Positions 34,485-50,435 of a stretch of 64,000 nt of DNA are shown piece by piece (the stretch's first letter is position 1; each line of letters opens with the position of its first letter). The stretch comes from Agaricus subrufescens. Lineage: Eukaryota; Basidiomycota; Agaricomycetes; Agaricales; Agaricaceae. The stretch covers positions 1,116,001-1,180,000 of the forward strand of contig CM057066.1 in the NCBI GenBank assembly GCA_029945375.1, in the 5' to 3' direction. The notes below the pieces were generated by a model. The model saw nothing but the letters and a program-made list of their open reading frames with translations. It made no database searches and had not been told where the DNA came from. Made by a program: the position numbers and the translations under genes.

Positions 34485-36986
34485 TCATGCGGTACCATGT
34501 CGTTTCAAAGCAGCAGGTCTTGAGGCCGAGCCCCTCCCCAACGCAAGCCTCTCTGCAAGCCTCTCGACAGCACCCCCATCATCAAGGGCCAGATCCTCCA
34601 CCAGTGCCCTTCTGATCAGCGCTTCCATATCTACATGGCCACTCCCCGATCTAGTAGCGACACGCATACTAGGCGTGGGGAACATTGGCGCTGGCTGAGC
34701 GTTCCCGAAACTTGGCAGACGTTCATTGACCAGGTCAGACCGCCGACTGATTTTCCTCTCAATAAGAACACACATATAGCAGAGTGAAACCACTTACGCG
34801 TCGTCAAACGTTTTGATACTTCTGTTGATGCTGCCTTGCACATTAAGTGCATCAGGTCCCCGCATGGCAGGCTCCGCATCTCCGGGCGTGAGTTCTGTCT
34901 GATTCTCCGCTTCCTCACTGCAAAAGCGCATTTCGCTAAGAAAAGAACAACAAAAATCAGAGATGGTGCCACATACCGCAACAATTGGAACACTCTCTGC
35001 ATTCTGCCAACCGCCAAGATCTTGTTCTTAATCGCCTGTCTCCTCGCAAGTTGTTCCGCAGCAAGCTCCGTTTCAGTCTTCCCCTCCCCGTCCTCTTCCT
35101 CCGACTCTACCAACTCCTCTTGGCTGCAAATACTCAAAATTGCCAACAGCATTTCTGTAACTGCAAGCTCTTAATCAATACCCGGTCAAGCTAAAAATAG
35201 ATCTTTTGCGCACTTTTTGCACCAACAAAAGGTAAGCTCCAGGTAAACGCATTCATAAAATTGGGCAGCCAATAGGGGTGTGGACTGGCATTATACTGCC
35301 TAATAGTGATGTTCCTATTCTCGTACTTGAGCACCGCTGCTCGATTGTGGTATACATCCAGATAGTTCGGCGCGGAAAAGATCGTGATCAAACTTGGGAA
35401 CTTTTTTGCCGGTGATTTCTTGTACATGGTATATCTGTCATGCAATGATGAATATATCATTTTTAATAGCACTTTGAGTGGCAGATACACACCCAGCATC
35501 TTGAGCTTCGTGCCCCCTTATAACTGACAGCAGTCCGTTCCTCTCCAAAAACGAACAAACAGCATCATATCTAAGCATTTTCGCCCACGTCAAACTTGAG
35601 CTCTTCAAATCGATGACAATGGGCGGAAACCACTCACGTGTAATAATACGAACAACCTCTGTTCGTGTTCTGTAGGAACATGGTCCCATGAGGAATCTGC
35701 CCTTGTTCACTTCCAAAACATGTTATGGGATCCGACCATAGCAGGTCGCATAGGAGCCCATGCGAACCAGGTTCTTTGAATCGATCCATCTGTCAACAAA
35801 AATCAGCTGTTAAAGTGGTCCATGATGCATGAGAATAGCCTACATTTTCTATATCCCTCAAGGTTCGAAGATCCGGAGATATTCCACCATGAACACAAAG
35901 AAACTTGCGGTCCACAAGGGCAGCGACAGGTAGGCAATTGAACGACGCGATACACGCTTCATACAGGGTTGCACTGTATTTGTGTAAACCTAGACTACTG
36001 GTGTTAGTATAGCGGGAGGGACTAGCGGAAGCGACGAACATTCGCGTTTGAACGTGAAATACTCTGTCAAATGTCGACATTCATGATTTCCCCGCAGTAG
36101 TATAAACTTTTTCGGATACCACATCTTGAGCGCATACAAATACAACAGACACTAACGTTTTTTGGTTAGAGAGGGAGGAGACCAAAGACGAGAAGAACAC
36201 ACCTCGATACCAAAATTCCCTCGATCAACATAATCTCCTAGAAAACAAAACGTCGTTTCGCCAATCTTTCCTCCAACTTCAAACAGCTTCATCAAGTCAT
36301 ACTGATAACGACGCCACTCGTGCATTAGCACCAGGATCATAGGTAGAGCAATCGCGACGCAGCACGTACATATTGTCCATGAATGTCACCACAAACTTGA
36401 GAAACAAGAACAATCAGCCCTCACTCTGTGATTAGAGTATCGGGGGGACTCACCAGTCACAGGGCCCGAAAGCTGAACCAAGTTGGCATCTCTCCTCAAC
36501 AAGGTTGTAGCGTGTTCAATAAGCCATAACGCATGGTGTTCATGGAGCCTGCCCTCTTTAAAAAAATGTGTCTTCAAACCTTCGATATTGGGTAGCGTGT
36601 GGCCCCATTCATCAGTGACATAGAAATCTGCCTCTGAGATTTTTTGCGTGTTGGGCGGTGGCACCTGGAGAGCCGAACATCATGACACAGCGACACGAGA
36701 GAGAGAGAGAGAAACACACCCAAGGCGCCTTGCGCGCAGCCACTTCCGATGTGGGTATCGAAGATAAGGGAAGAGTATCGCTGCCCGGGTAGGCCGTGAA
36801 CCCGCCAGGCATATGCACACCAGCGGAATGGTCAGGAGCGCTATCGCGACTTTGGGTGCGGGAGATGACGTCCGGGGGCGGTACCGGGGGTGGAATGACG
36901 GGTTGCTGTTGTTGCTGGGCATTCTGAATCTGCTGGATAGCATTGCGCTCCTGGGCAGCGGCAGAGGGGGCCTTTTTCCTGCCCAT
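34485..36986 (-). CDS. cna1: Calcineurin catalytic subunit A (PP2B phosphatase)
   Basis: A multi-exon gene from ATG 36986. The N-terminus is Gln/Pro-rich. The metallophosphatase core is complete: [16 protein letters not shown] (split by an intron), [43 protein letters not shown] and [13 protein letters not shown]. The calcineurin B binding helix follows ([20 protein letters not shown]). Next come a calmodulin-binding segment ([20 protein letters not shown]) and a C-terminal autoinhibitory region (NERLPSF). It is the Ca2+/calmodulin-dependent Ser/Thr phosphatase that activates Crz1-type signalling in fungi. The tail ends ALKRHGTA. Several short introns interrupt the core. All catalytic metal ligands that I can place are present. 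Confidence 0.93.
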
Positions 36987-37269
36987 TCTGAGGGACTTGA
37001 CGAAGCTGGGAGCAATGGTGGGCGCGGGAAGGAGAGGAGAGGGTTGGTATGACGCCTGACGCCCACTGGGAACGAAAGAGGCAAGTCAGGGCGATCGCCA
37101 AATCAATCAGTGCCCCGGGGCAAAGGCTCATGAGGCCCTCGGGGGGGAACATTTGCCAGGCGCAGGGTATCCAGCCCAGCGTGGGGGCGCGGTCGACGTC
37201 GCAGCAAAACCTCATATATATCAGGGTCCGCACAGCCTGCTTCCATATAGAAACTACATTATACACGAT
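36987..37269. other. Short intergenic region between calcineurin A and arg5,6
   Basis: 283 bp separate the ATG of calcineurin A from the stop of the arginine gene on the same strand. It must contain the calcineurin promoter. No further feature was recognised. Confidence 0.4.
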
Positions 37270-40274
<3,005 letters not shown>

Positions 40275-40507
40275 CCTAGAGAGAGGCAAATACTGCGATT
40301 TCGGGAATTTGAGGGTTGCAGATAGAGCAGCCAGCCAAACAGCTCATAACTCAAGGTTACCCAATTGCGTTAATCCCTCCAAATAGGAATGAGCTTCCCT
40401 CTTCACTAAGTTCACTTCGCTTTATCCACGCAAAACACAGGGTGATATTTGAAACTACAAGACTAAAATGCTAATACAACAAACAGGTAGGCCATAACAC
40501 ATCGTTA

Positions 40508-41419
40508 TCAAGGTTTCGCCGAGATCATTCTCACTAGTCCATCCCTTTTCCTCCGCAGCTTATCCAATCTAACCATATCAGCTCGGCGTTCTCGGTCCAA
40601 CTCGACATTCTTCTTCGTACCCCAACACCTGATCATCATCTGCTCCCGAAGATGATTCTCCCAATGCAAGTACTTTTCCGCTATCCTGTCATACCTCAAA
40701 ATCTGGTGCTTCTTGTTGATCAACCGGATTCTTTGGTTGATCTTCTGTAAACGACGAGAACACGAGGTTACAATGTCGTCTCGTAATACGTGGTTCCGCC
40801 TGCTTCTTCTATATGATCTCACATCAGCAATGCTGTTCACTTGTCGGCTATGTTTTGAAAAATCGATAACGCACCGGTGCCACCATGCTCTATGCAACGA
40901 CAACCTGTTCCGTGAATCGATCACTCGTTTCCGTAGTTTGTTCAAAATGACTCTTTTGTTCGATTTTCCATCGGGCGACGATACAGGCGATGTTAAAGGC
41001 GAAGGCGTCAATGGAGGGGGGCATGCCGAATGAATAGCACCGCATGGCGAAAGAAGCTCTCCACCGCCACCAATACTACCATCCGCAGCAACAGAAACAG
41101 GAAAACGCCCACTACGACCACAGATCTGCTTCACCACCGCACCGCCGGTTGCATCATCATCATCATATTCATATCCACTTCTACCACTACTCCAGTTGTC
41201 AACAGCATCTAGCCCCAGAACCGAAACAGTCAGCGACAATCGCTGCTGCTGTTGCATCCCCCCCACTACACGCGCCACACGCTCCCCCAACATATTCCGT
41301 CTTGGTTGTTGTTCGCCACCCTCAAAGGTGCGCCTATTATGACCCCGGTCGATTGAAGTATTTCCTTCATTTACGATCACAGCCCTCCGTGCATTAATCG
41401 GACCAGGTTCTTTTCGCAT
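40508..41419 (-). CDS. Basic protein of unknown function
   Basis: A single uninterrupted frame of 303 codons from ATG 41419. The N-terminal half is Gly/Ser-rich with an acidic DDDDA patch. The C-terminal half is a highly basic, helical region with many Arg, Lys, Trp and His (LHRAWWHRCVIDFSKHSRQV, LHWENHLREQMMIRCWG) and ends DGLVRMISAKP. I do not recognise the family. A TATA-like site sits about 95-100 nt upstream. The basic helices could bind nucleic acid, but that is a guess. Confidence 0.62.
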   Translation of the reverse strand: MRKEPGPINARRAVIVNEGNTSIDRGHNRRTFEGGEQQPRRNMLGERVARVVGGMQQQQRLSLTVSVLGLDAVDNWSSGRSGYEYDDDDATGGAVVKQICGRSGRFPVSVAADGSIGGGGELLSPCGAIHSACPPPLTPSPLTSPVSSPDGKSNKRVILNKLRKRVIDSRNRLSLHRAWWHRCVIDFSKHSRQVNSIADVRSYRRSRRNHVLRDDIVTSCSRRLQKINQRIRLINKKHQILRYDRIAEKYLHWENHLREQMMIRCWGTKKNVELDRERRADMVRLDKLRRKRDGLVRMISAKP

Positions 41420-41512
41420 TTACTGTTTTAGTACGTTCGTCGAGAGAGAAAAAAAATGGGGATGAATTGCTGATGGGTGATGAGGATGAGAAAGTTCGAG
41501 ATGATTCAGGAG

Positions 41513-41523
41513 GATATATAAAT
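41513..41523 (-). promoter_or_regulatory. TATA-like element of the basic-protein gene
   Basis: A TATATA-containing stretch read on the minus strand lies about 95-100 nt before ATG 41419, matching the spacing of other core promoters in this window. Confidence 0.5.
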
Positions 41524-43931
41524 ATTGTCGTCCGTAAAACCGAAAGAAAAAAAAAGATCTTGGGGAGAGATTCGAAATGGGAGATGGCGCTCGAGGAAGA
41601 CTTGATGATAAATAACCACAGGAGTGAACAGCAAGAAAGAAAAAAAATGGGGCAGAAAATTCCTATTTGACGCGTCGATTAATAACAGCCGGAGCAGTGC
41701 TGTGTGAAACCACGCACCTAGACAAAGAAGCGAAAGAAACAGAGACCGAGACTAGTACAGTTGTTGGTTGAATCGAATTTGAGCAGGCTGCACCCTAGTT
41801 GGAGACGATGGTCCGGGGCAGCGGATTTTGTCACTGGTGACGGGGAGTGGACGCGTTGAGAACCCCACCTATTTATCCTACCAGGGGCGTCACGGCGCGT
41901 GACTGATAGTGATGGAGATGTGAGTCAACAACGATCAACATCATCGGATTAGATTGTCTGGACATGATGACATCTGATTTTGTCTTCCTCTCCCCGCCGA
42001 CCGTTGTATGATGATCAATGATGTATGCGGATCATGGCTATGCCGTTGACACTCCCCTCAACGTGGCTAGACATCCCCACATTACGACAGGTCGGCGGGG
42101 CCATGGACGCTGCGGGACTGGGTGTGATGGTACTTGCCTTTCTTTGCAGAATGAAGCACAAGGGACTCGTCATCGCCCTAGTTTATAATTAACTACCTTT
42201 TGTTTGGTTTGGGCACCTGCCTTGTGCCCGCTTTCTTATCAAAGTCCACCTTACGCACGGCTCCCACGCCTTGGAGATACTCGGGACTCAGCCCGTCTAA
42301 ATCCTGTGCGGCTGGTCCCAAAGTCAAGTGCGCAGGGGCCAATGAACGGGCGCATAGTACGGTTTCCGAACTCGGGACCGCCAGGATATTGAGGATAACT
42401 GAAGTCATTGGTGCAGGGAGAAAGGGCAAGCGTCTGAACCTTACCGCGAGAGGCCCAAAATCAGGGCTCGATGTCAGAAGGAAACAGGTGGCCAGACAAC
42501 CGACTACCAGGAGGAAGTCATAATGCCGTATCTGTTATTTTTGACCAGCCAGACGCCACCTGTTGTCCCCTGCTTGGTAATCGACGCGGACCAATAAAGC
42601 AGAGCGACGACTGCGGTGGACCAGCGAGACAGCGGCGTCTATGCTTGTCGGTCATAGGACCTAAACTCCTCCGTTCTAATCGTTGCAAAACAGTGGGAAA
42701 AGAAGAGTTGGGTAGCAAGTCGAACAAAGATTTTACGAATCTGTCAGTCAGACGTACTTACCAGAAGGGCGCTGTTTCAGTGTGTGATTGTGCTCGTCCT
42801 GAAGGGGATCGAATGAGGTTTTGTGGCACTTTTAGGCTTTTAACTGGGTTATTCGATATAAAATCGCCACGCACCATTTCGACTTGTTCTTTCGTCTGAC
42901 GGGAAGCATGACGACCCAGGTTTTGAACAACCCTCTCATGACCGAGGAGGTAACGACATGGCTTGACATCAAAAAGTCAGTTTTGATACATGAGAATCCT
43001 GTTGTGCCTCTATTTATGCGTGGCGTCTGTCATCATCAACTTCATCAGAGGTTGTTCAAGACCCAATGAGCGAATCAGTCGGTGGCCAATTTTCTGGAGT
43101 TTATTGCAGGGAGTAGGCAATATATTCGAGAAGCAAAGACAAAGGCTCCGATATGAGGAAGGGTAAGTTGACTTCCTCCTAACGGGTAGGTGGTGTTCTT
43201 GCATTCTAGGTATGATTCAGCCGTGATACATTGTGCCGCAAGTGTTGAATTTTTGTTCAGTTGGTACGAAGAGCGGGGATCAGCAAATAACGTCGGCGAG
43301 GACTGGCCGCATAGTTCAGTAGATTGGCGGAACTCGCAAGGAGATAGTTATCTCGAAATTTGTGAGATTGACAGTAGAAGGGGTAGTGTCATAAGGCGGA
43401 CCACAGGAAGACGCATCAATTGCTATAAGCGCCCGTCCTTCAGTAAATAAATGCATACATTTGATCGCATCATTCCCTTTTGGCTCTTCAACTACTCTCT
43501 TGGTTCATGGCGAGATCTGGTGTCCCTGCGTATCTTTGTCGAAAAAGGCTGGAAATTGCTTCGTTCTAGTAATTGGCTTCTCGGTTACAGCATAACTATT
43601 TGTTGCAATCTCCATTTTCTGTGTCGCAGAGCCACCGTCGTGTCTTGATGCTTGCTGACGCAGGAGGATTGTCGGTACGGCCCGACAAAATCAGCCCTAC
43701 GCGCCACTTCTTGGGGGCAGAATTATTGGGGATCGGACATTTGAACTTTTTCGAGGCAAGGCGCCTGCAGATCGAAAATTTGGATGACATGACGTTTTGG
43801 CAAGTTTGGCATGGAATTCGATCATCTGCTTGCCTATATCTTTGCCATTTCCCTTTTTCTTTTTATCTCCTCCCCTTCCTCCTTGTCTGTCTTTGTCTCT
43901 CCTTGGTCTTGGTTCTTCCCTCCTCTCTTCC
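41524..43931. other. 2.4-kb region without a convincing gene
   Basis: Between the divergent basic-protein gene and the O-methyltransferase. Two moderately long open frames on the plus strand (42200-42523 and 42471-42899) and one on the minus strand (42193-42429) overlap, but none shows a domain or fungal splice signals. They may be relics or chance. The last 130 bases before 43932 form a pyrimidine-rich leader. Confidence 0.4.
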
Positions 43932-46900
43932 ATGACGTTCTCCGTCCTCAGGGCCCTCCACGGCATTATTGGCGAGGCTCTGGACGAAATGGAGGCGATA
44001 TATGCGCTCTATGGGTCGCAGAATAAATCCTCGGCGGGCAAGGAGAATTTTCCGGACGTCCCAGGTCGTCCGCCGTCCGGTCGTTCAGATCGGCCCCACC
44101 ATCGCCCTGCTCTCTCCATAAATTCCTTCCCTAATGCCTATCTATCTCCTCCTCCCTCTCCTTGTGTCAAAACAGATGCTTTTCACGAATCATCTACCCT
44201 CGACTTTCCTTCTCTCGACGCTCATTGTGATCCCTCATCGCTATCTGAAACATTGACCCAACATCCCGATGTGATTGCCGCCATTAATCGCATCATAGCG
44301 GCGTGTGGACAAATGACGGCAACCGTTCAGATGCCATTTTTGACTATATGCGACGCTACTATGAGTGTCAGTTTTGCCGATCCTTGTCACATCATAGTGC
44401 CTCTTTTTTGCTAATGTTCTGGTGGCGTTATTAGTATCATCTACCTTCTTGTATGCGTCTTTTTGAGGCGTCGCATACCCCTGAGATATTGCGGGAAGCT
44501 GGTTTGACAGGTTTACATGTTGATTTAATATCTGGGAAAAACGGTGTCGATAGAACAAAGCTAGGTGAGCAGACATTCATCCTGGTTGCGCGTTATCTCT
44601 GACGGCATGAGCAGCGCATGCTCTACGCCTTTTGGCGACACATCATATTGTAAAGGAACTTGCGCCGGATGTCTTCGCTTTGAACAGGATTTCCTCTACA
44701 ATTGATACCGGAAATAGTTTCGAGGATATCCAACGATGGACTACGGAGGGGGAGTGAGTGTCGAGGGTCTTGTGTCGTCACGAACGGATACTCACAAGTT
44801 GTTCCGGCAGAACGGAAAAGAAATATGAAGGAACGTCTGGAGTTGCGGCTTTCGTTGGACTTTGGTATGTGCCACATCCAATCATGCAGCTGTTGTTAAA
44901 GGCTCTTTGGGCAGCTCGGACGAGATTTTCAAGTCGTCCGCTTACATGACAGATACATATCTGTTGTCCCAGTCAGAGATTACTAGGGCGGGCACCGACC
45001 CGACGAAAGCTCCATTTTGTTTTGCGTTTGGCACTGTTGAGTCGCAGATTGGCTACTTCGGGTGGCTCGACGGATTATTTGAACAGAAAATGGAACAAGA
45101 TTTTGAGGAAACTAGGTTGGTATTCCTCATTGACGGTGCAGCATACACGCTGATGGTCATTTAGACTCGGAGCCGGTCAGGGTAACCGACGCCTTTCTGT
45201 TAAAAAGCATACATCACCGTACACTCCAGGATCTGCGAGGCCTGACCTACCAATATCGAAGGAAAGCCCAAATCCTAACCAATTTCGCCTAGAACGCTTT
45301 GGGAAGGCGATGTCTGGTACCTGTTCCTGGGAAACTCCCGGCGCTATACTGAAGGGTAGGTTGAGATGTCCTCTTTGAGTATAGTATTACTCAACGATAT
45401 ACAGGTTTTGATTGGCATTCATTGCCACGCCGCAGCGTTATAGTTGACGTTGGTGGCGGCATTGGATCAACAAGTATGCTTCTTGCTAGCGTCTTCTCGC
45501 CTGGCGATGATAGTGGCCTAAACTTGCGGTTCATTATTCAAGACCGTCCAATTGTCGTTGAGATGGGCGAAAAGGTATAAGGGTTTGAATGCATTGTTTC
45601 TAACGTAGACTAACGTTCCTGCGTTATGATAGGCTTGGGCAGGCAAACGTCCCGAGTTTCTCGAGAATGGAACTGCACTCTTTCAAGGTACGACTTACCT
45701 TGACCTTTCAAATGAATGGTATTGATGAGCGTTACCTTTGTAATAGTGCACGATTTCTTCACCCCCCAACCGGTCAAACAAGCCGCCGTCTTCCTGCTAC
45801 GAGTCGTTTTGCATGATTGGCCCGATAATTTCGCGCGTCGAATTCTACTGCACTTGAGAGAAGCCGCAATGCCAACAACCAAGCTTCTCCTCGGTGACTT
45901 CATTTTGCCGTTAGCATGTCCAGATGAAACAGAAGACATCTCTTTGGAAGGCATCGAAGGCATTGAAAGCGCATTAGCATCTCCACCATTGCTCTCCAAC
46001 TTGGGTAAGGCTAGTGCGAACGCTTACTGGATGGACATGACTGTGCGTTCTCGTCTTCTTCATTGTATCAAAGAGCTGACCATTCACATATGGTTAGATG
46101 CAAGTAGTGTTCAACGCTCAAGAAAGAACATTACGGGAAATCGTCGCTTTGGCCGCGTCCGCCGGCTGGCGGGTCACGAAGGTCACGACATGTATCAGCT
46201 CACTCTTTGGATGGATCGTTGCTGTTCCAACAGCCATACCCCCCCAACCTCAATATCAAGCTGCGCCTACAGCAATGCATCACGATCCTGCGTTCGCTGT
46301 CCATCAGGCCAACATAGACCGGTCGAATGAGCGGGGTATCGAGCGTTCGTCGTCGAGGTGTGGTACGCCCACATTCGGCTCAAGAATGCAATTGTCATTT
46401 GTGGAGGAAGCGCTGTCCAAATTTAGTGGAGGCTTGCTTCGTTCTCGCAAGTCTGGGTCAGCTCGACCTACGGTCTCGCCGAGAACGTCCTTGTTAAAGC
46501 AGTCCATCACACTCAAGCCTGTTCCAGCCAACAAAAAGAAGACTCCTACACTTTCCATACCGCCGATTACGACTTCTCCGACTCTCTCCTCCCCTTCTAT
46601 CAAAGGTTTTCCTTCTCCCAAGCAATCGTCACAGTCCCCAGGTCAGAAGACTGTCCCAAGGCGAAGGTTGTCTTTTGCTAATCTGCGCTCACCACCGTTC
46701 AACTTTGAACCTACCCCTTCCCTGCCTACTCTGCCTCCTTCTCTTGCACCACCGTTGCCTAGATCACCTAAACAACGCTTTCCGCGGAAATTATCTGGAG
46801 CCAAGTTGCCCAGCGTACACGGTCAGACTACCCCCTCGAGCTCAGGCTCTACTTCTCCCAATCTAAGCCCAACTCGACAATTTCCTGAGCCGAGTTCACC

Positions 46901-47513
46901 TTTGATTTGGCGACAAGAACTCGAGATTCCTGGTCGCTCAAATGCGATCCCGTTGCGTACATCACCTCTTATGGCCAGTGTTCACTCAGGAAATGATGGG
47001 CGGGACACACAGTCCACTCCGAAGACGTTCCAATCTCAGATTCGGTCTATGGCTCGGCGGTCGTCTTCAGCACATTTGCAAACTCCTGAGAAATCTTTGC
47101 CTCCCTTACCACTGCAAACTGCGGCCAAGATAGAACTCAGAAAACGAACAAAGAGTGTTGCTGGACTTTTCGCGAGGGCTAGTCAAAATGCTGCCAGCCG
47201 AGCGATATCTGAAACACAGCCTTCCCAGGCAGCTGACTTGGATAGTCGAATTGGTGTGGAGCCCAGCAGGCTGGGGGGTCTTCTAATACGCGGTGGCGGT
47301 GGCACTGGTTTGCGCCATGAGAAGGATAGGAACGTTGTTATGCCAGGAGAGCTGCCTGAGTTTACTTCCTTCGCTGATGCTGATTGGGGCACTTCTGTTG
47401 TCAGAGACAAGTGGGGTTTTGAGGAACGAGGGAACGACGATAATCACGTCAATGTTTTAGCCGCTGCTGCGATGATTGAGAAGAAAGTACCCAGGAAGAA
47501 AGAGTCCTCGTGA
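43932..47513 (+). CDS. SAM-dependent O-methyltransferase with a long disordered tail
   Basis: Multi-exon. Exon 1 (43932-44366) begins MTFSVLRALHGIIGEALDEM and contains DFPSLDAHCDPSS, the start common to Agaricomycete O-methyltransferases. Exon 2 (from 44435) has YHLPSCMRLFEASHTPEILR. Later exons carry GTSGVAAFVGL, SSAYMTDTYLL, the SAM-binding motif VIVDVGGGIGSTSM, VHDFFTPQPVK and RVVLHDWPDN, typical of the COMT-like fold. The catalytic domain should end near SSLFGWIVAVP. In the same frame a further 400 or so Ser/Pro-rich residues follow, with many SP and TP sites and a defined end (DWGTSVVRDKWGFEERG). Enzymes of this type usually act in secondary metabolism. The tail is not part of the family and could be a fusion. 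The substrate is unknown. Confidence 0.8.
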
Positions 47514-48344
47514 TTGTTGGTATAAATTTAAGCATTGATTGATGTTTAACAGCATTGTTTTCGACTCCATAATTATGTTTCCTTCCGATTAACTGGCTCA
47601 TTCACGAACGTTCCTGTTCTGACTGATGGCAGCAAGCCAGTCACCGCTTCAACAAACAAGACTTATGAGCTTGCTTGCCCACATGCTTCCACCCGTCTCC
47701 GCTACACAGCCGCTCAGGTCGGAGAAAAGTGTTTATTTTGGGCTCAATCAGTGATATTATTTGATGCACGAGGCAAGTCAGGATCAATTATGATATCTCA
47801 ACATATCACTGGACCTGGTTTCCTTGAGCATTCCGAACTTGAACCTGAAGAACTTACGTTGACCGATCCTCCCCGGCGGCCTCAGTTCGCTAAACAACTT
47901 CTCCGTTTAGAGTGCTGAGACGATTTGGGCTCGTCTGTAAGACACGCTACTGCGAACCAGTGTTAGAACACTCGCTCTAAAGCCTCATGACCAGCCTATG
48001 ACTCACACTGAGCGATGCCCGACGTCGGCGGACCCTTGTCTCGGGACCCTTATTCTTTTGAAGGAGATGGAGCCTTCAGCATTTTGGGAGGTCTTGATGC
48101 AACCTTCGTATAAGATACTGACTCGGAATGCGCAGCAATTCTTTCTCCTTCCCCCCACTTTTTTTATCCCCCCCTTAACCGACTGCTGGGCTTGGAGGGG
48201 TTCATTCCCCACCGATAACGCTCAAAATACTAATTTGTGTTCTTCATTGCCCTACATATCTGCCCAGGAATTTCTTGAAAGTGCTGTTGCTCTGCTAATA
48301 GTCTGAACGTAGTTCTTACATTCCCGATACCAAACCTCTTCAGT
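47514..48344. other. Intergenic region, no gene seen
   Basis: 830 bp between two plus-strand genes. The first part is probably 3' untranslated region. No domain, tRNA or repeat was recognised. Confidence 0.45.
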
Positions 48345-50071
48345 ATGCCGTTGCAGGCTGCTTTGTCACTATACAGGGTGGATGCTCTTCCATACGACAT
48401 CTTGTATCGGATCTCTCAGTATCTTTCTCCTCGCGATGTGTCGGTTTTGGCTGCCGTGAATAGGCGGTTAAGGGATGCTGTTGGGTTGGATGCGAAATTT
48501 GGAGAGATCAAACTTGACAAGCATGATTCGAGGATGAAAGGGATATGTGAGATGCTTAGGTTAGTCTGCCTTTTATTATATTGTGAGGGGGCGATGCTGA
48601 CGCCGGTGCCTTACATGCTGTGTATTTTTATCTATCTGATGCGCTCGGTGGCTTCATTTTAATAATTGTCGGCGTGGAGATACAGCCGAGGGGAAGTGGC
48701 CAGGCATGTCCGTCGCCTCGAGGTACAACCCTGGCGTGTTCAGCCAGGAACGAAGACCCATGCCAGTCGAAGCGAGAATGCGTGGAATCACATCAATACG
48801 TTTTTTAACCCCCATTATATGGATCAACAAGCTGAGAGACGGGTACGAAGGAGAATCAGGAAGGACGTTGCGCGTGTTACGGACGCCATTCGATCTCTAC
48901 GATATGTTGAAGAATATTGCGTTACCTACGACGAACGGAGTCCCTATCACCGAGAACTCTTTGATGCGCTGCTCTCCCCGACACTCGAAACCTTTGCTCC
49001 GACATTGCACAAGCTGTCTATCCAAGTTCCGTTCGAACACCTCTCTCATTTGTCTTATGTCCGCCTTCCCAAATTGCGCGATCTGGACATATGCTTGTGC
49101 ACTGGAGATGCCCCTATGAACGATATCAAGTACGCGCTTGATGGATTTTTTGTTTTCCTCCATAATATCACGACGCTCGAGCATTTGAACATTTCTGTTA
49201 CACCTTGTTCGCGCCGGCTTGACCTTTCAGCCTTCTCCGACCGTTGGGGAAGGTTTCCTGGTCTCAAATCTCTCGGCCTCTGTATCCCTTTCAATGGGGT
49301 TGCCCTTTCCTCCCCTGAAGGTTTCTTCGAACACGTCGTGGAACCACATGCTTCAACCTTGGAGAAGCTCAGTCTGAGCACCACCCGCGCCTCTGTCTGC
49401 CGTGGCCCGCCTCGATATTGCGAGAACTGGATTCCACGGATTGTAAAGTCATCGTTCAACACTGCGTTTCCCCGTTTGCGGGAAGTTGAATTGGCGTTGA
49501 GGCCTTTGAAGGCCAACCTCGATGATCTCAAGATATTCCTCGGGAATCGTGCTCCGACGCTGGAGAAGTTGAGCTTTACGGAAAGGGCATTGGAGATACA
49601 CGAGTTGAGGGAGCTGTTCGAGTCTTTGTGCCCATCAGGTGCCTTTTCAAATGGGAGAAATGACGTGTTGAGGTGTTTGAAGATGAAAGTCAATGTCTTG
49701 AGCCCTACCTTGATTGTTCTCGCTGCGGAACATTTCCCGATGCTCAAGTCTCTTGACCTTACGTTTGCCGATGTATCGGATGGCTCGCAGGGGTTGAAGA
49801 ATCATGAACCACACTCGCAACAGAAGCTGGTATGTCGTATCGGTCATCCTTGTTTTTAGCGTTGTTTCTGATTCATATCTTCTAGTATACTGCATTCACT
49901 CGTTTCCTTATGCCCTACAAATCTACTTTATTTGCGAACTGGGGCCTCCGCAATCTTAATCTCGATGAAGGGCCAACCAAACTTCCTTGGTTGCGTACTC
50001 TAGAGCGTGTTTGCATTGACTGGTTCGGTTCGCCTATTCCGGTAGGAGAGTTTGTCTACATTCCCATTTGA
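48345..50071 (+). CDS. F-box protein with leucine-rich repeats
   Basis: Three exons (48345-48561, 48680-49829, 49886-50071) join in phase to give about 517 residues. The N-terminal F-box reads ALPYDILYRISQYLSPRDVS followed by VLAAVNRRLRDAVG. The body has repeated LRR-like strands and helices: LPKLRDLDICLC, TLEHLNISVTP, LKSLGLCIPFNG, TLEKLSLSTT, LREVELALRP, TLEKLSFTER and LKSLDLTFADV. F-box proteins bind Skp1 in SCF ubiquitin ligases and the LRRs choose the substrate. Such genes form large, variable families in Agaricomycetes. Intron 1 uses a GTTAGT donor and the frame resumes as RYSRGEVARHVRRLEV. No key residue looks lost. Confidence 0.83.
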
Positions 50072-50435
50072 TTTTTTTTTTGTATACCCGATTGTTTTGA
50101 ACATACCGCATGTACATGACGAATTCAACACCTAATGTGATAATTTATGAAAATGTATGTGCTACTTGTCACTCTTATGTTTGTACTAGTATTATAGTTT
50201 GATGTAGCTGATGAAATATGATTTTGGTTCAATGGCTTGATTGCTTGGCGGGGATTTGGTGATCTTTTTGGGTGTCGATTTTCTCCGCCAAGGCTACTCT
50301 AGTGGTCGATCCAGGAGGCGTTTCATTATACCGAGGGTACATCGGCGGAATTTTCTGCCGCTGACTAATGTATCCGTAAGCTACACCCGGGCCGGTGACG
50401 GGTTTTCTACAGGCTTAATCCGACCCCCATCCGTC

